Notes: a model not told the origin generated them from the letters alone. 64,000 nt of DNA from Oenanthe sinensis (GCA_028671895.1 CM053794.1:40626501-40690500); one strand, 5' to 3'; counted from the stretch's first letter, positions 13,101 to 24,934 are shown. Numbers and translations: made by a program.

Positions 13101-16100
13101 GAGAAGTGATTTCCTTCTAGGCTCCTGCAATTTTCAGTAGTAGTTAGCAATTTTGAGCATCTCTGTCACAACTCACACCAGTCATGATACCATTATGAAG
13201 CTCATGTAAGTATAAGTAATACTAATTTTTCTAAATGCAAAATACATGGTGTGAATATGAATTCTTCTATATATGGATGCTAGCACAGATTGATATATTG
13301 CCTTGCACATTAAGGGTGCTTTACACAGGTTCATTCAACTTAATTTGAAGTTAACTCATTGTAGATTTGTAGAACAAAATTTCACATTGTACAAAGTTCT
13401 GAGCATAACATAGCCACGTTAATAAGCTCTAGGAAAAATATAAGTCATAAAATCGTAAGAAGAGATTCAACATACAGGTTAGATAAAGTGGTAATGCTGG
13501 TAAGCGCCTTCGGAAATGGACCAGATAATCGGTTTCCCATAAAAGAACTGCACAATTAAACATCAAGATATTAAATCTCGTGATGTTATACAGGAAGACA
13601 ATACTATGATACTGGTGACATGGTGCATACAGGCCAGTCAAGTTCATAGACACCCATGTCAGGGGTACTGTGCCATTTAGATAGTTGCGACTTAAATCCC
13701 TGAAAAAGTAAAACTATTCAATTAGAAGTGCATTCAAACTAAAAAGAAAATTTATATTTTAGCTACTGCAAGTCTACCCTGCTGTCAGCAATGCAAGTGG
13801 TTACTAACATTGCAAGTAAATCTTCGGTAAGAATTGGATGAAGTCATAAATCTTGCTGATATATATTGTAACTATAGAAAATTTGGAATATATTAAATTT
13901 TGCTTACAGGTTTTGAAGGTGGCGCAGCTTGGAGAACTCCAATGGAACACTTCCTGATAAGTTTTGGGATTTTAAGGCTCTGCAAATATTTAGCAACTAA
14001 AAATTAACTAAATATCTAAGAGAGCTAAATTAATTAAAAAGCCCTGGGCACATTAGACTGTATACAAATTCAATATATATAATATGATGTCGGACCTGGT
14101 AAATTTGTATATAGATTTCTGCTTAGCATGCAATTTCTAACAAGCATAGTCTCTAACTAGACTATCCTCTTTATATACAGTCCAATTCAATCCTCCCCAC
14201 GTTCTAAAGCACCATCAGGGGCAATACAAATAACTTTCTTTACAGGCCCTCTTGATAGACTTTATATACCCATTGATTAAATCAATTAATAAGCTTTTGA
14301 CCTTTTCGCCTATTAAAATTTCGTACAATGAAAATGCACCAGGACAAAGTCAAGTTTCCCGTCCAGGCTTAAAACCTGGGAATGAGGAAATAGCGTCTTG
14401 CGGGAAAGAGAAGAGAACACTTGGAACATCTTCAAGAGTCTCTCGGAGTATCATTTTAACACTCAATCCTCAAGTTCAGCCAAAATAGGGAGTTTTGAAG
14501 ATGTTCTAAACTAATTGAAACTCGCATCCCCCACCCCCTGTAGTATTAACTGCGAGTATTTAATTCATTAAAAATCTCGATCTAGGCTAAAGGCCACGCT
14601 GTGAAAGAGGGGAAACAATTACAATGTGTGATCAGGCATCAGCCATATCAGTCTAATTGGGATTCAACAGAAGAGAAAACTAAAGTACAAACAATTAAAT
14701 GAGGGATGAGACCAACTACTATATCCAACTGTTTTAAAATTGATTGTCCTATAGAGAATCGACTTGAATGTTCAGTATTTAAACATCACTGTGGACCCCA
14801 TGGCCCACCTAAGTGTGAAGGCACCAAGTTGGCCGCCTTGTACAGCTGGTGTCTGCTGATATGGCTACAAGACAGAAGGATAGCCAATCCTATTGTAAAT
14901 TTCTACTAGTAGACTAGTAGTATTAATATCTTGACTTGCTAATTTAGTCAACATTTCACCTGTTCTGAAAATTACAGCAGTACCCATAGTAGTACTATAT
15001 TATATATTTTTCTTATAGGAAATCTACTTGAAAAGAAAATTAAGAGAAATTCATTTGATCTACTCCTCCGTTTGACTTTTATGCTTATTCAAAGATATAT
15101 TGAAGATATGGATGAGTTGATTATATTTTAAATTTTCATTTTGTAAATAAAAAAATTAAATATTAATATTTTATTTAGAAAGAAATTAAAAATGATCTGA
15201 TGAAGTTATGCACTTTAGTATACGCATAAAAATCAATCCGGACAAATAATTTGAGAACGAGTGGAGGATAATTTTTATGTGATTTCTGAAGAACTATATC
15301 TTTAGTTCATAACAAAAAAAAAAGTAAAATTTTAAAGAGAACAAGACTTGTACTGTGTATGCAATTGTTCTTACTTTTTATACATGGTGAAGTTAGGTAA
15401 AGGCCCCCCTCAAACTATGAAATAGAAAGAGAGATGGACTAACTTTACCAAAATACTCATAGAAAGGGAATCAAATGAGGCACTTTTGAGTAAGATGATG
15501 ATAGATAAAGAGAGAGAGAGAGACGTACATAGAAATAACATGGCAGGTGGTATTGGTGTTGAAAGAGCAGTCACAGGTAACAGAGCTCTCAAAACCCTTT
15601 CTGATGATTGGAATGCTCCAATTCCCATCTCCACTACACGGGTCTTTGCTAAAGTCCCAATCTTTCTTCCCCAACTTTTTGCCAATCTCTTTTAATGCCC
15701 TCACTACACCATTATCCCCATCAATATTTAATAAATATATATGGGTCTGTGTGTGTATATACTGGCAAAAGTTCTATGAATTTCTAATTATATTGGAATT
15801 TTTGGAGTTCTAGTTATGTACTGCAAGTGGAACAATATGTTTGACATTGTTCAAAACAAGCAGTACATGTATGGACTTCAAGTACTCGAATATAATTTGA
15901 GACTCGTAGAATCCAACCCTGTATAGGTATGTAACTAAACCTGACAATACAGCTTAAAGATTTGTACTATACCTTCCTCTTGGTGGAGCTTGGGAGTTGC
16001 TGCTGACACAAAACTAGTGAAGATGATTAACAACAAGTAAGAAACGATGATGAGATGAAAAAAAGGAAACTTTGTGTTGTAGCCACTAAACCCCATGTAC

Positions 16101-16105
16101 TTCAT
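4102..16105 (-). CDS. LRR receptor-like serine/threonine kinase with malectin domain (LRR-VIII-2 type), complete, 23 exons
   Basis: A plasma-membrane receptor kinase: signal peptide (about 1-36), LRR array (about 75-385), malectin domain (about 405-598), one TM helix (about 609-631) and kinase. Exons: 15973-16105, 15529-15703, 13908-13979, 13631-13699, 13476-13547, 13053-13124, 12870-12941, 12487-12558, 12302-12373, 12140-12208, 11988-12059, 11346-11417, 11199-11264, 10355-10420, 9999-10057, 8249-8634, 7950-8145, 6935-7081, 6262-6380, 5378-5588, 5024-5264, 4717-4867, 4102-4464. They sum to 3027 nt with the frame kept throughout (1008 aa). The kinase has GEGGFG (about 678), the ATP Lys in VAVK (about 699), HRDIKTSN (Asp about 798), DFG (about 816) and APE, so it should be active. 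The architecture matches Arabidopsis LRR-VIII-2 kinases. The ligand is unknown. A GA microsatellite lies in the likely 5'UTR. Confidence 0.95.
6340..6665. repeat. Tandem duplication (about 165 bp) of the start of the kinase juxtamembrane exon and its acceptor
   Basis: The segment about 6340-6499 holds the real acceptor and first 40-50 bases of exon 19. It is repeated at about 6500-6665 in the upstream intron. The second copy keeps a plausible acceptor (GCAG) and an open frame resembling the start of the exon, but it lacks the rest of the exon and a credible donor. The shared flanking sequence marks the repeat ends at about 6499 and 6665. Confidence 0.8.
13980..15528. other. Large second intron of the receptor kinase
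   Basis: This 1.5-kb intron separates the N-terminal exon 2 from the first LRR exon. It is AT-rich apart from a Stowaway-like MITE at about 15063-15268. I see no conserved reading frame on either strand. Confidence 0.7.
15063..15268. mobile_element. Stowaway-like MITE inside intron 2 of the receptor kinase
   Basis: The left end reads ctcctccg and the right end mirrors it imperfectly (gtggagga), with TA on both sides and partly matching sub-terminal sequence (tttatgc / gcataaa). The length of about 206 bp and the TA target site fit Tc1/mariner-derived Stowaway elements. The TIRs are degraded. Confidence 0.5.
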
Positions 16106-16186
16106 TGCTCTGCAATACTATATGCATGGAGATTCAATACTACTACTTTTTCCACTAATATTTGAGACTATATATTGTACTTGTAA

Positions 16187-16210
16187 CGAGAGAGAGAGAG
16201 AGAGAGATGG
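16187..16210. repeat. GA microsatellite upstream of the receptor kinase start
   Basis: An uninterrupted (GA)n tract of about 20 bases lies about 80 bp upstream of the start ATG at 16105. On the coding strand it is a CT tract, as is common in plant 5'UTRs and core promoters. Confidence 0.7.
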
Positions 16211-16380
16211 ATAGCACAAGTAAATAAATAAGAGTTGGGGACTTGTTGGGGATTGAATGGAGTAACTAGATTGGAGCTCAACTGTATCTAGATTAGAGAG
16301 GTAGCAGTACTATTTGTCGCATTATTGCCATTGAGTTAATTATATGCATGACTCACATCAAGCGGGGGACCACTTTATAT

Positions 16381-17239
16381 CAGGGGTGAGAAAAAAATGA
16401 ATCAGAATTGAAACCGAACTGAAACCGATAAAAATCGAATTGTAAAAATTGAAACTCAAAAAAATTGATCTGAAACTGAAAAATAAAAAACCGAACCGAT
16501 TGATCGGTTCCGATTCCGGTTATAGGTTAAAACCGAATCAAAAAAAATTGAACTGAACCGATAATTAAAATAAATAAATTTATTATATATAATTTATATA
16601 TATATATATATATATATATGGTAAAAGGTATCTACCGTTATCTTTAGTAAATTTTCTAAAATTAATTATATAAAACTATATCATTTAGACTCTATCAGAA
16701 AAATCTAAAATTAATTTTGAGTTATAGTTATATACAAGAGTTGTCTCTCTTATAAATTAAGCAATATAAATCACAATACATATTCATGATTCATTGTTTA
16801 AAGTAAACTATTCTGTTGAAAATCCTCTGATTAGTATATACAATGTCGATTGACTTTACAATTAAAAATGCGATAGTTTAATAAAGTTACATATTTGAAT
16901 ATTTGTACGAGAAGACATGATTATGATAATATAAAATTTATATAAATTCTTTAAAGTTTCTTACATGTTACAGTAAGTTTAACTTGTTACAGTTTCTTAT
17001 CTATTTTTTTGTAGTGTTATTATGCGGAATATGATTCAAATATTTGAATGTAAATATATAATAATTTAAATTATATACTTTTTCATTTTTTTTAACCGAA
17101 CCGGTAAAAACCGAACCGGTCTTTTTAAAACCGAAAATGATAGTTCGATTGCGGTTTTTAATTTTTAAAACCGAAGATATGCGATTCCGGTTTCGGTTTT
17201 AGCCAAAAACCGAATCGAACCGAACCGCTCTCTCCCCTA
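16381..17239. mobile_element. Non-autonomous hAT-type transposon (859 bp)
   Basis: The element begins caggggtgag and ends ctctctcccctа-like (about 10-bp imperfect TIRs, CAGGGG/TAGGGG). It is flanked by a perfect 8-bp duplication, ctttatat, at 16373-16380 and 17240-17247. An 8-bp target duplication with such TIRs is typical of hAT elements. Both sub-terminal regions (about 16400-16560 and 17095-17230) are packed with aaccgaacc/ggttcggtt motifs in both orientations. The centre is AT-rich and has no transposase frame. Confidence 0.88.
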
Positions 17240-17249
17240 CTTTATATTA

Positions 17250-17384
17250 CTCCCTCCTCATCACTTAAGTGATCAAATTTTAGGTTCGCTCTTTGTAGTG
17301 TGCGCGCCCGTGAATACATTTTATCAATCACTTTTAAATAATTTGGTTGATTGTAATTGACCACTATTATTAATAGGAAGGGAG
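17250..17384. mobile_element. Probable degraded Stowaway MITE abutting the hAT element
   Basis: The left end ctccctcctca follows a TA directly after the hAT target duplication. The right end aggaagggag mirrors it imperfectly, with some sub-terminal complementarity (about 25 bp). The right flank lacks a clean TA, so the call is tentative. Confidence 0.45.
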
Positions 17385-20370
17385 TCAATGAACAACTCAT
17401 TAAAAAATGGTTGTTAAAATGCGTCTGTATACCCTTTTAGGTTTATTCAAACTGATCACCGTACTAAACAACTGATTCTTATAGAAAAAACGAATATGGC
17501 CAAAGTTATAATTTAATTTATTACATAATATCTAAATTGTTTGATAAAGTTACTTTTATACTCCCTAATTCATCTTCAAAGGTTTCTTTAAAAGATATCT
17601 ATCTCAAGGCTTAACAGAGTTTCCCCCCGTAAATTTGATTCTTTCAAAGAAGATAGTTTTCATGTAAATAAATACATTGTCTAAACTCTGATAAAATAGA
17701 GCCGGATATAATAATATAATAACTTACAGATATATTTTTCCTTTGTATATGAGATAATTTTCCATTTTTTTGTGATTCTGAATAATTAGCAGTTTAGCAC
17801 CTTTAATTTGTAATGTAAAGTAATTTTGCTTCTATCTTTATAGGTAATTGGAAAAAAAAACTCTCACGTGTTTAATTTAATTAAGTTAACCTTTGCTTGT
17901 CTCTGGTTCGACCGTTCGAGCCTTCGAGGGATATATACACACACAAATTATGTGTAAAAAATTATTCTATTAGTCTATAACGATAGATTGTCAACGTTAA
18001 TATTTGGCTTAACGTGCAGACTTTTGGGTATTAAGTCATAATTTAACTTTAATTTATTTCTTTTGTTTAATTTTTTATGAATAAATAATTAGATATCCCT
18101 TTCATGCATGCAATGCAAGTTTTACGCGTTTATGCGAATAATTTGACCCATTTTCTGAAGCGGATCCCACAGGGCCCCAGATAGAGATGGATGTACGTTT
18201 GATTTATCTACTACAAAAGGAAGAAGAACATTATACTGCTAAGTGCTACTAACACTATCGTTATTTGTTGAGTCTGATTTGGTTCTATTATGCCATTTTA
18301 ATTAAACTTCTTCCAGTTTCAACTATTTTTTAATATTTTATTTGAGTGAAAAAGGTTCAATCTGGTTAAACAAAGAAGAGTATTGTGCTGACTGAAGGGT
18401 CTTTGTGCCTCACGATAGGTTCATACATTTATTTATCCGCGGTTTTTTTATAATGGATAATATTAAAATTAATTTTTTGATATGAATACAAGGACTACAT
18501 TACTTTAATCTCTATCTACGCTTTTTGCTTCTCATTTTCTAGGAATTTTTTTCTATTTACATTAAAAATTCACGGATAAATAGTTTTTGACAATCGCTAC
18601 CACCGCACAGACTTAGTTGGTTCTTTACTGCGAGTTGATAACTTGATGATAATGGATGTGGTTTTTTTACAATGACTTGTGATGGAATGGTATTCATATA
18701 CTATAAGCTATTGTCCTTTTGTAAAATCCCGTCTTACAGTATGATGTTTCAGCCCATAACATATGTAGTATATATATATTTCTGCTGTATTTATTTGTCG
18801 GTGTTAAGTAGCCGACCACTTTTCTGTAATTTGACACGTTTTTTTGTACAAGAATTTATTGAGACTCTTAATTATGTATTACAGTAATTTAATTTAATTT
18901 ACTTTCTGAAATAGAGTATAAATTTTTGAAATTTAGTGTGGTCTTTGACACTTGCCGTAGAATATCCTTAAAATAAGTGAAACTAACACAATATCGTCCC
19001 TAGTTGTTTGTAAATTGTACCCATCCTTCTACCGTAATAAGTTTGGCTGTCACGACTCACGAACGAAGTCATGTATGGCTTGTGTACAACATGTCTTAGC
19101 ATTGAAAAACAACTATCGATTCATTAAATATCACAAGTGCTTGTTTATTCTCCCTACTACTTTTACCTTAAGTTTTACTCCCTACTCATCTACTCAAATA
19201 ATTTGAGGGCAGAAGGTAATGTAGTTGATCTTTGGAATTAAGCGGAGGCAACCACATTTATGTCAGTCAATATCATTCGGTCTAGAAAATCAAAATAAAA
19301 TTCGAGATTAATTGTCCCAAACGCGTCAAGGACATAACTGAGAGTTTGCCAGCTAGCTAGTAGTCCAGTTCAATTTTGTTTCTGTGGTTTTAATGTTTTT
19401 AGACTGCAATAATACTGTTATCCCTCCGTCCCCTTCCGTCCAGTCACGACTCACGGCTCCATGGTCTCTCCCTCTTTTCTCTTCCTTTTTCTTCTTTGAA
19501 CCTTTTAAATATCTATATCTATTTTTATATTCATCAAATCTGTTTCTTTTTTTCTATATCTATTATTATATTCTTCAAAATTAAGGTTTTGAACGAGTTT
19601 AGTGTCATATATAAATATTTTTCTATTCCTCGAACAGTGCCATTTTTATGGCGTTTTGATCACATGTGGTCACATGTGTAGTGGTTATATGTCGTTTACG
19701 ACGACTTTGTGTCATATTAGATGATTTTTTTTAATCATAAATTGATAATTTTATAATATAATTATATACAATAACTCTTATATTTCAGTTACTTCCATCT
19801 ACTTATTTGTATTTTTCAATTTGTTTTATTATTTTTCAGATTCACTTGGATGAAAAATAATTGTGGATGGAAAGAATGGAAAAAGTATTTTGATATACAT
19901 GTACTTGTTGCAGATCTTTTTATTCGGGCAAACTAATTTTTGGATTGAAGTTTATCAAGCGTAATCCAGATCATACGGTTTTCTTTCATACTCTTTATTT
20001 TTGAAGTGTTCTCTTCTCAGTTTTTATGATTTTATTATCTAAATTTCCGGAGACATCTCTGCATGACTTTCGGTTAGATGATAAACTTATTTTATGAAAG
20101 AAACTCATTTATTCAGTATTGTATATATTTACATACAACTCATCATATGTATCCCCTGTAAAATAAATAAATTAGGAGTATGTCTGAATTTTTTGGTTAC
20201 CCTTCAATTTTAATTAAACTAAAGATTGTGACACCTGCTTCCTGTTAATTCCTCGAATAAGATTGAAAGTGCATCGCTAGCTAGATTCAAATCGTCGGAT
20301 TAAAAAATAATGATGTTTTGGTTAACTGGTCAAATCTTTCAAAATTTTAAAATATTGCGAGAATTTGTTA
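17385..20370. other. AT-rich intergenic stretch
   Basis: I find no gene with a convincing product. The small open frames here are low-complexity Phe/Ser/Tyr runs typical of AT-rich noncoding DNA. A short stretch near 19236-19300 resembles sequence near 28735-28800, 3' of the last intact TBL gene, and is probably an old flanking duplicate. Confidence 0.6.
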
Positions 20371-20635
20371 CTCCCTCCGTCCCATAATTCTTGTCTCATT
20401 TTGAATTTTCAAAGTCAAATTTATTTAATTTTGACTAATAATTTAAAAATATTTATATATAATTTTACGACTTTATAAATTGATTCATAAAATAGAATAG
20501 TTAAATTTTATTATAATATTTTTAATATATATATATATATATATATATTATATAATACGTTTAATTTGTTGGTCAAAATTAATTAATTTGACATTCAAAA
20601 ATCAAAATGAGACAAAAATTATGGGATGGAATGAA
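20371..20635. mobile_element. Stowaway MITE (265 bp) next to the dead TBL copy
   Basis: The left TIR starts ctccctccgtcccataatt and the right end is its imperfect inverse (aattatgggatggaatgaa), with TA on both sides. The interior includes an (AT)n run and a block (tcaaatttatttaa... attcataaaat) shared with the shorter element at 28160-28315, so the two belong to one family. Confidence 0.85.
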
Positions 20636-21909
20636 TATTATTCATGTCATGTTCGTTGTAATTTATAAACAAGATATGTGCATTGAAAAATGTTTATTAT
20701 TGGTGTAGTGTAAAGTAGAGTTTCACGAAGTTGTAGTAAACTTGAATTGATAAAAGTTGATTAATTTGGAATGAGAGATGTGTAGAGAAGCTGGTTCCAA
20801 ACATCAGGTACTCCAGGCAAGCACCAGTGGGTACAGTCAGGAAACTTGGAGCCTCCAAATCCATAAACTGATGGGTGTCCATCTATTCTTAGTTGTGACA
20901 GGCCTGTTATGTCCAGCAAATACACCTCCTTGGTTCCACTCAATACTCTTTCTAGCACTGCTTCTGCTGGATGGCTAGTTCCTTTTGGGCTTGGCCCTGG
21001 TAATGGTGTGATTGCGCTCACACATCCTTTCGGCTTGCTGTTTAATCATTTACTCATCAGTATTCATCCATCTTGTAAACACAATCTTACTTTCTTAGAA
21101 TCATTGATTAAAGAGAGAGAGAGAGAGAAAAGAATTATCTTGCATGTTCATTGCCTTTTCGTATGCAACTAGACGGTTCATGTCTTTGTATGTGGCATTT
21201 CCTTCTCGAATAAAATCCCAACTGCGAAAAACAAAATAGGAATTAATTAAATCGCATCAAAACTTGGAAGATATTGGGATACATTTTGTATTATGTATCG
21301 ATCACAATTCACAAATCGAAAATCCCTTGTTTCAGTTGAACAAAATAAGACAGCTGGATGGCGCGCCTTACAGTTGCTTAGTACTCCCGGTGCGAAGCCA
21401 CCAATGCCACGAGTCAAAAATCAACATGTCCATTCCCTCCCACAGATGACGACTATCTTCTACTTAGTCTATGTACATAACTCGTCCGGTTTTCTCGCTT
21501 CTAATGTCAACAAGATAGGCATTTCGAGAGAACAACAAGGAAACTTTGTAATCCTGGCAAGTGATGAACGCATTAATTAAGACTTAATTAAGAGGGAGCT
21601 TAACATAAAATACAATGTTAACTGAATAGAAAGTCAGGAGGGATGATATGGTCTAACCGGAAATGTGAAATTAGAAACACTAGCAATCTTATTTGAAATA
21701 TATGAAGCATGCAATGCTGTATGAAGCATGCAAGTGAGAGATTGCCACTGGTTCAGACTCAACGAGTCTCCTACAAACATGACTTGTTTTCCTCTTAATC
21801 TCTCTAGAAATTCTCTTCCGTCAAACCTATACGTACAGAGACAACACGGATGCAGCATGTAGGCAGGTGGATGGAAGTATAGGTGTGATAAGGGATGATA
21901 AGTGAGAAT

Positions 21910-22203
21910 TTATTCAAGCAAGAAGTAACTGGGTGAAAGCTAATTATCAGCCACGAGTAGCAGAAGCACTTAGCTTAAAAGAAGATATTTCATACAATCG
22001 TGGATGATTGTAAGGAGATACTAAAACACTTTGAGGATGTGTTAGTCGTGTTTGTTCATCGATCTGCGAATAGTGTTACCCATTTGATAGCGAAGGATGC
22101 ATATTCTATGTCAGGTAGTCAGGAGTGGTATCATGTCCAGATTTTATTACTTGCTTTGGAAGTTTTTTAATTAATGCATGTACGTTTTGTTACACAAAAA
22201 AAA
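21910..22203 (+). mobile_element. 5'-truncated LINE 3' end (RNase H remnant) in intron 1 of the dead TBL copy
   Basis: On the plus strand the translation gives pieces typical of the C-terminal RNase H of plant LINE ORF2: WVKANYQPRVAEALSLKE, then after a frameshift FVHRSANSVTHLIAKDA, followed by a stop and an A-rich tail at about 22195-22203. It resembles the LINE at 62.6-64 kb in domain but is far more decayed. Confidence 0.75.
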
Positions 22204-22404
22204 AAGCGTCTACAAATTAATAATATTATTCGCCAAACAAATTTTATTAAAAGTCAATAAATACTACTATATATTTTCTTTATCAATTATAAATATATCC
22301 TCATCCAATGCATGCAGATTGCAGACAGCAGATAGTAGGGATAATATATATAGCCCAATCTACCATCTACGTATATTATTATTCATATTAATTGCAAATA
22401 TATG

Positions 22405-22571
22405 CTCCTTCTGTTTGACTTTTCTGCATGTAATTTAAAGTATTTTGATCGTATATATATTTTTTAATCAAAAGTTTATTTTAAAAAAATAATTATTCTA
22501 ACTATACGGTCAAAACATTTTAAGATGTGTGCAGAAAAATCAAACGTCAAATATAAAAAGAGCAGAGGGAG
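22405..22571. mobile_element. Stowaway-like MITE in intron 1 of the dead TBL copy
   Basis: The right end gagggag followed by TA, and the left end ctccttctgtttgac, form an imperfect inverted repeat. It extends inward for about 60 bp and includes a shared ttttctgca block and a ttttgatcg/cggtcaaaa block. The length is about 167 bp. Confidence 0.6.
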
Positions 22572-22653
22572 TAATATAAACTACAAATTATTAAGATTAT
22601 AGTTATTGAGATTATGAAATCATGTCTCCTCACATGGTGGAGACCTGGTGTAT

Positions 22654-22779
22654 GATGCTCGATCATCTTGTTTAATAAAATTTGATTTCCTTCAAAAAGA
22701 AAAAGAAAACGATGTTGATGCTCGATCTTCTTGTTTAATAAAATTTGATTTCCTTCAAAAAGAAAAAGAAAACGATGTT
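22654..22779. repeat. Direct repeat, two units of 63 bp
   Basis: The units 22654-22716 and 22717-22779 differ at one base. Because 63 is a multiple of three, the plus strand reads a 21-residue block twice without a stop. The sequence (taataaaatttgatttcc... followed by an A-rich run) resembles the 3' tails of plant non-LTR retrotransposons, so a coding role is doubtful. Confidence 0.85.
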
Positions 22780-23246
22780 GATCATATATGTAAAGATCGG
22801 GAAGCCAACACGGATATATATAAATTAAGATACAAATTTATAATTTATAAATAAATTAAATTATAATAAATAAAACTAGCAAAAAAAATTATAATAAATA
22901 AATGAAGAGAATAATGAAGGTAACTTTTGATATTGAATAAAATGAGTACTTTCTTATCAATATACAATATTTTAATATGTACAATTTTTTTTAATTTTAA
23001 TATGCACAACCTTTTATAATATAAAATTATTTTATTAGCATCTACCAAAAGTTATTTAGAGATAAATCTCAAGTTCCTTATTCTCATTCTCATAAATAAA
23101 TAAGCGATAAAAATAGAACTAACAATATTTTAATGAATAACCTTGGTAAATTAGGGCTGCCATCTGCAATGGAGATAATTTTTATCAGGACGGCCATTTT
23201 TCTGGAAATCGAATTCTTTGCTCTCTAGGAAAGGACAGGCTGGGTA

Positions 23247-24030
23247 TAATTTATACTACACAGCAACAATAGAGCAATTATATAAACAATTAACAAGACA
23301 TTAAACCAATTAACAAAACAAAATAAAGCACGAAGATCGAAACAAGATATATAAATAAGTAACTACAAAGATAAGAGAAAAAACAAAACAAAACAAAGCA
23401 CGAAGGTCGAAACAAAACATTAGAACCAATAGAACTGCTGAGTCGTCAAACCTTGCAAGAAGTATTAACTGTTCTTGAAGAGATTATTGCACCACTACGC
23501 TCTGTTGGGTTGCAGCAATATCACTTTCAGGATATATAGGCATCTTAAGCAAGATGAGTTTTATTTGTTACTTATATTATTCAGATTAAGTAATATTAAT
23601 ATTCCAATATATATATAGAGTCTAATTATTGAAATAATCTTTACTTAATATATTTAATATTAATATTAAATAATCAATATAAATAAATCAAATAAATTTG
23701 CAATTAAAAGATATAAAGTACTCAATAGCATCATGTGACATAAACATTCTACCTGCACTAGTAGTTATAAACAACACTAACACAAGATATTATATAAACT
23801 TATTATATTTGTTTTACAAATTCAATGTGTGACAAACCCCACATAACCCATTTCAAGCAAACAACTTCAACTCAATTTATTTACGAATTCCACTAAAAAA
23901 AATGTCTTAGATCTAATCATGAAAGTTTAAGTCCTCATATCATAATAAGTAATAAACTCTAATAATTAATTTTCGGAAATTACATCAAGAACATATATAA
24001 AATATGTCTTAAACTTTTCATTTTCTAACA
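23247..24030. mobile_element. Insertion of unknown type (784 bp) splitting exon 1 of the dead TBL copy
   Basis: Exon 1 matches the intact paralog up to about 23241 and resumes at about 24031. The 6-bp string tgggta occurs at both borders (23241-23246 and 24031-24036), a possible target duplication. The insert is AT-rich and contains an internally repeated block (around 23325-23350 and 23390-23415, both with aaagcacgaagRtcgaaac). I see no TG...CA ends, no clear TIR and no coding region, so its class is open. Confidence 0.6.
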
Positions 24031-24157
24031 TGGGTAACGAGGAATCATATATCCAATTTCCTTGGTATATGTTACATGATCCTACAGTACCACCTTGTAT
24101 TTCTTTTGCAACTAAAATGATCAGTAACAGAGTAGTCGCAATACTAAAGCCAGCCAT

Positions 24158-24934
24158 GAGTGAAAAAAGAGAGAACTAGCTCTACGTAAATGTGAGTTGA
24201 GAACCAGTTATTTGTTTGTACATTTATACAATTATTATACCCCTGATGTCGATTAATTCCTCGTTGATATCGAGATTTTATTTTGATGCAATAATTTCAT
24301 GTACTTTATTACATACTATTCTTTTCTACGTACTAGCTAGTGTAAGAAACTAATTAGGTGGTATAGTTGTGTATTCGAAATTTATTTTATTTATTTCTTG
24401 GTTTGGAATTGAAAAGCGATTTGAGTATCTTCTAAATTTTGCTTTAAATGTAAAACAAAATCTTGTATTGGATATTTTAACTTTTTTGGGAAAATAATTT
24501 ATAGGTAGAATAGATTTAACTTACATTTTCATGATCGTTTAAAAAGATAAGATTGAATTTTCATAATTATTTCAATATATACCATATAAAAATGTTAGAG
24601 GTATAACATTGTGTACAAAAATAATTATTCAATAATACATGCATATTCAGATTGATTTTAATTTATTAAATATAATAAAATTTGTGTATTCACATCAATT
24701 TCATTAATTAAAATTTTTCACATCGTCATATTACTACCGCAACTTTATTTTGTAACAATTTTTTGTACATGGGTATGTGCATGCATATATAGAATTAGTC
24801 TGTAGACGATGACAAAAAAATGCATTCTACATTTCTATAAATTCTACTTGATGCAATCACTTCTTTATTATTAATGTATAAACGTTTGCAAAGTAACTTC
24901 TTCATAAACAACTTTTGCATTAGAGAAACATTAA
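24158..24934. promoter_or_regulatory. 5' flank of the dead TBL copy, retained from the duplication
   Basis: About 340 bp upstream of the dead copy (24158-24500) aligns with the 5' flank of the intact copy (27642-28000), including ctctacgtaaatgtga and ctaattaggtggta. The duplication therefore included the promoter. The part 24770-24930 instead aligns with the 3' flank of the third TBL gene (28870-29030). Confidence 0.6.

Larger units (their letters stand above)
20761..24157 (-). pseudogene. Dead TBL/DUF231 gene (copy 1)
   Basis: It is the closest relative of the intact gene at 25782-27641, with the same five-exon plan. Remnants are: exon 1 in two pieces (24031-24157 and 23142-23241), exon 2 at 21658-21826 with the GDSL motif, exon 3 at 21372-21553, exon 4 at 21139-21221 and exon 5 at 20761-21037 with DCTHWC. 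Lesions relative to the intact copy: a 784-bp interruption plus an 8-base loss in exon 1, an in-frame stop in exon 3 (21464-21466), a 76-base deletion in exon 4, and a changed exon 4 donor (GT to AT). Exons 2 and 5 are otherwise almost unchanged, so loss of function looks recent. Intron 1 holds an antisense LINE fragment. Confidence 0.9.

Noticed and set aside
19384..19584. Possible Stowaway end (ccctccgtcc) and a Phe/Tyr-rich frame
   Set aside because: No matching inverted end was found, and the frame is low-complexity.
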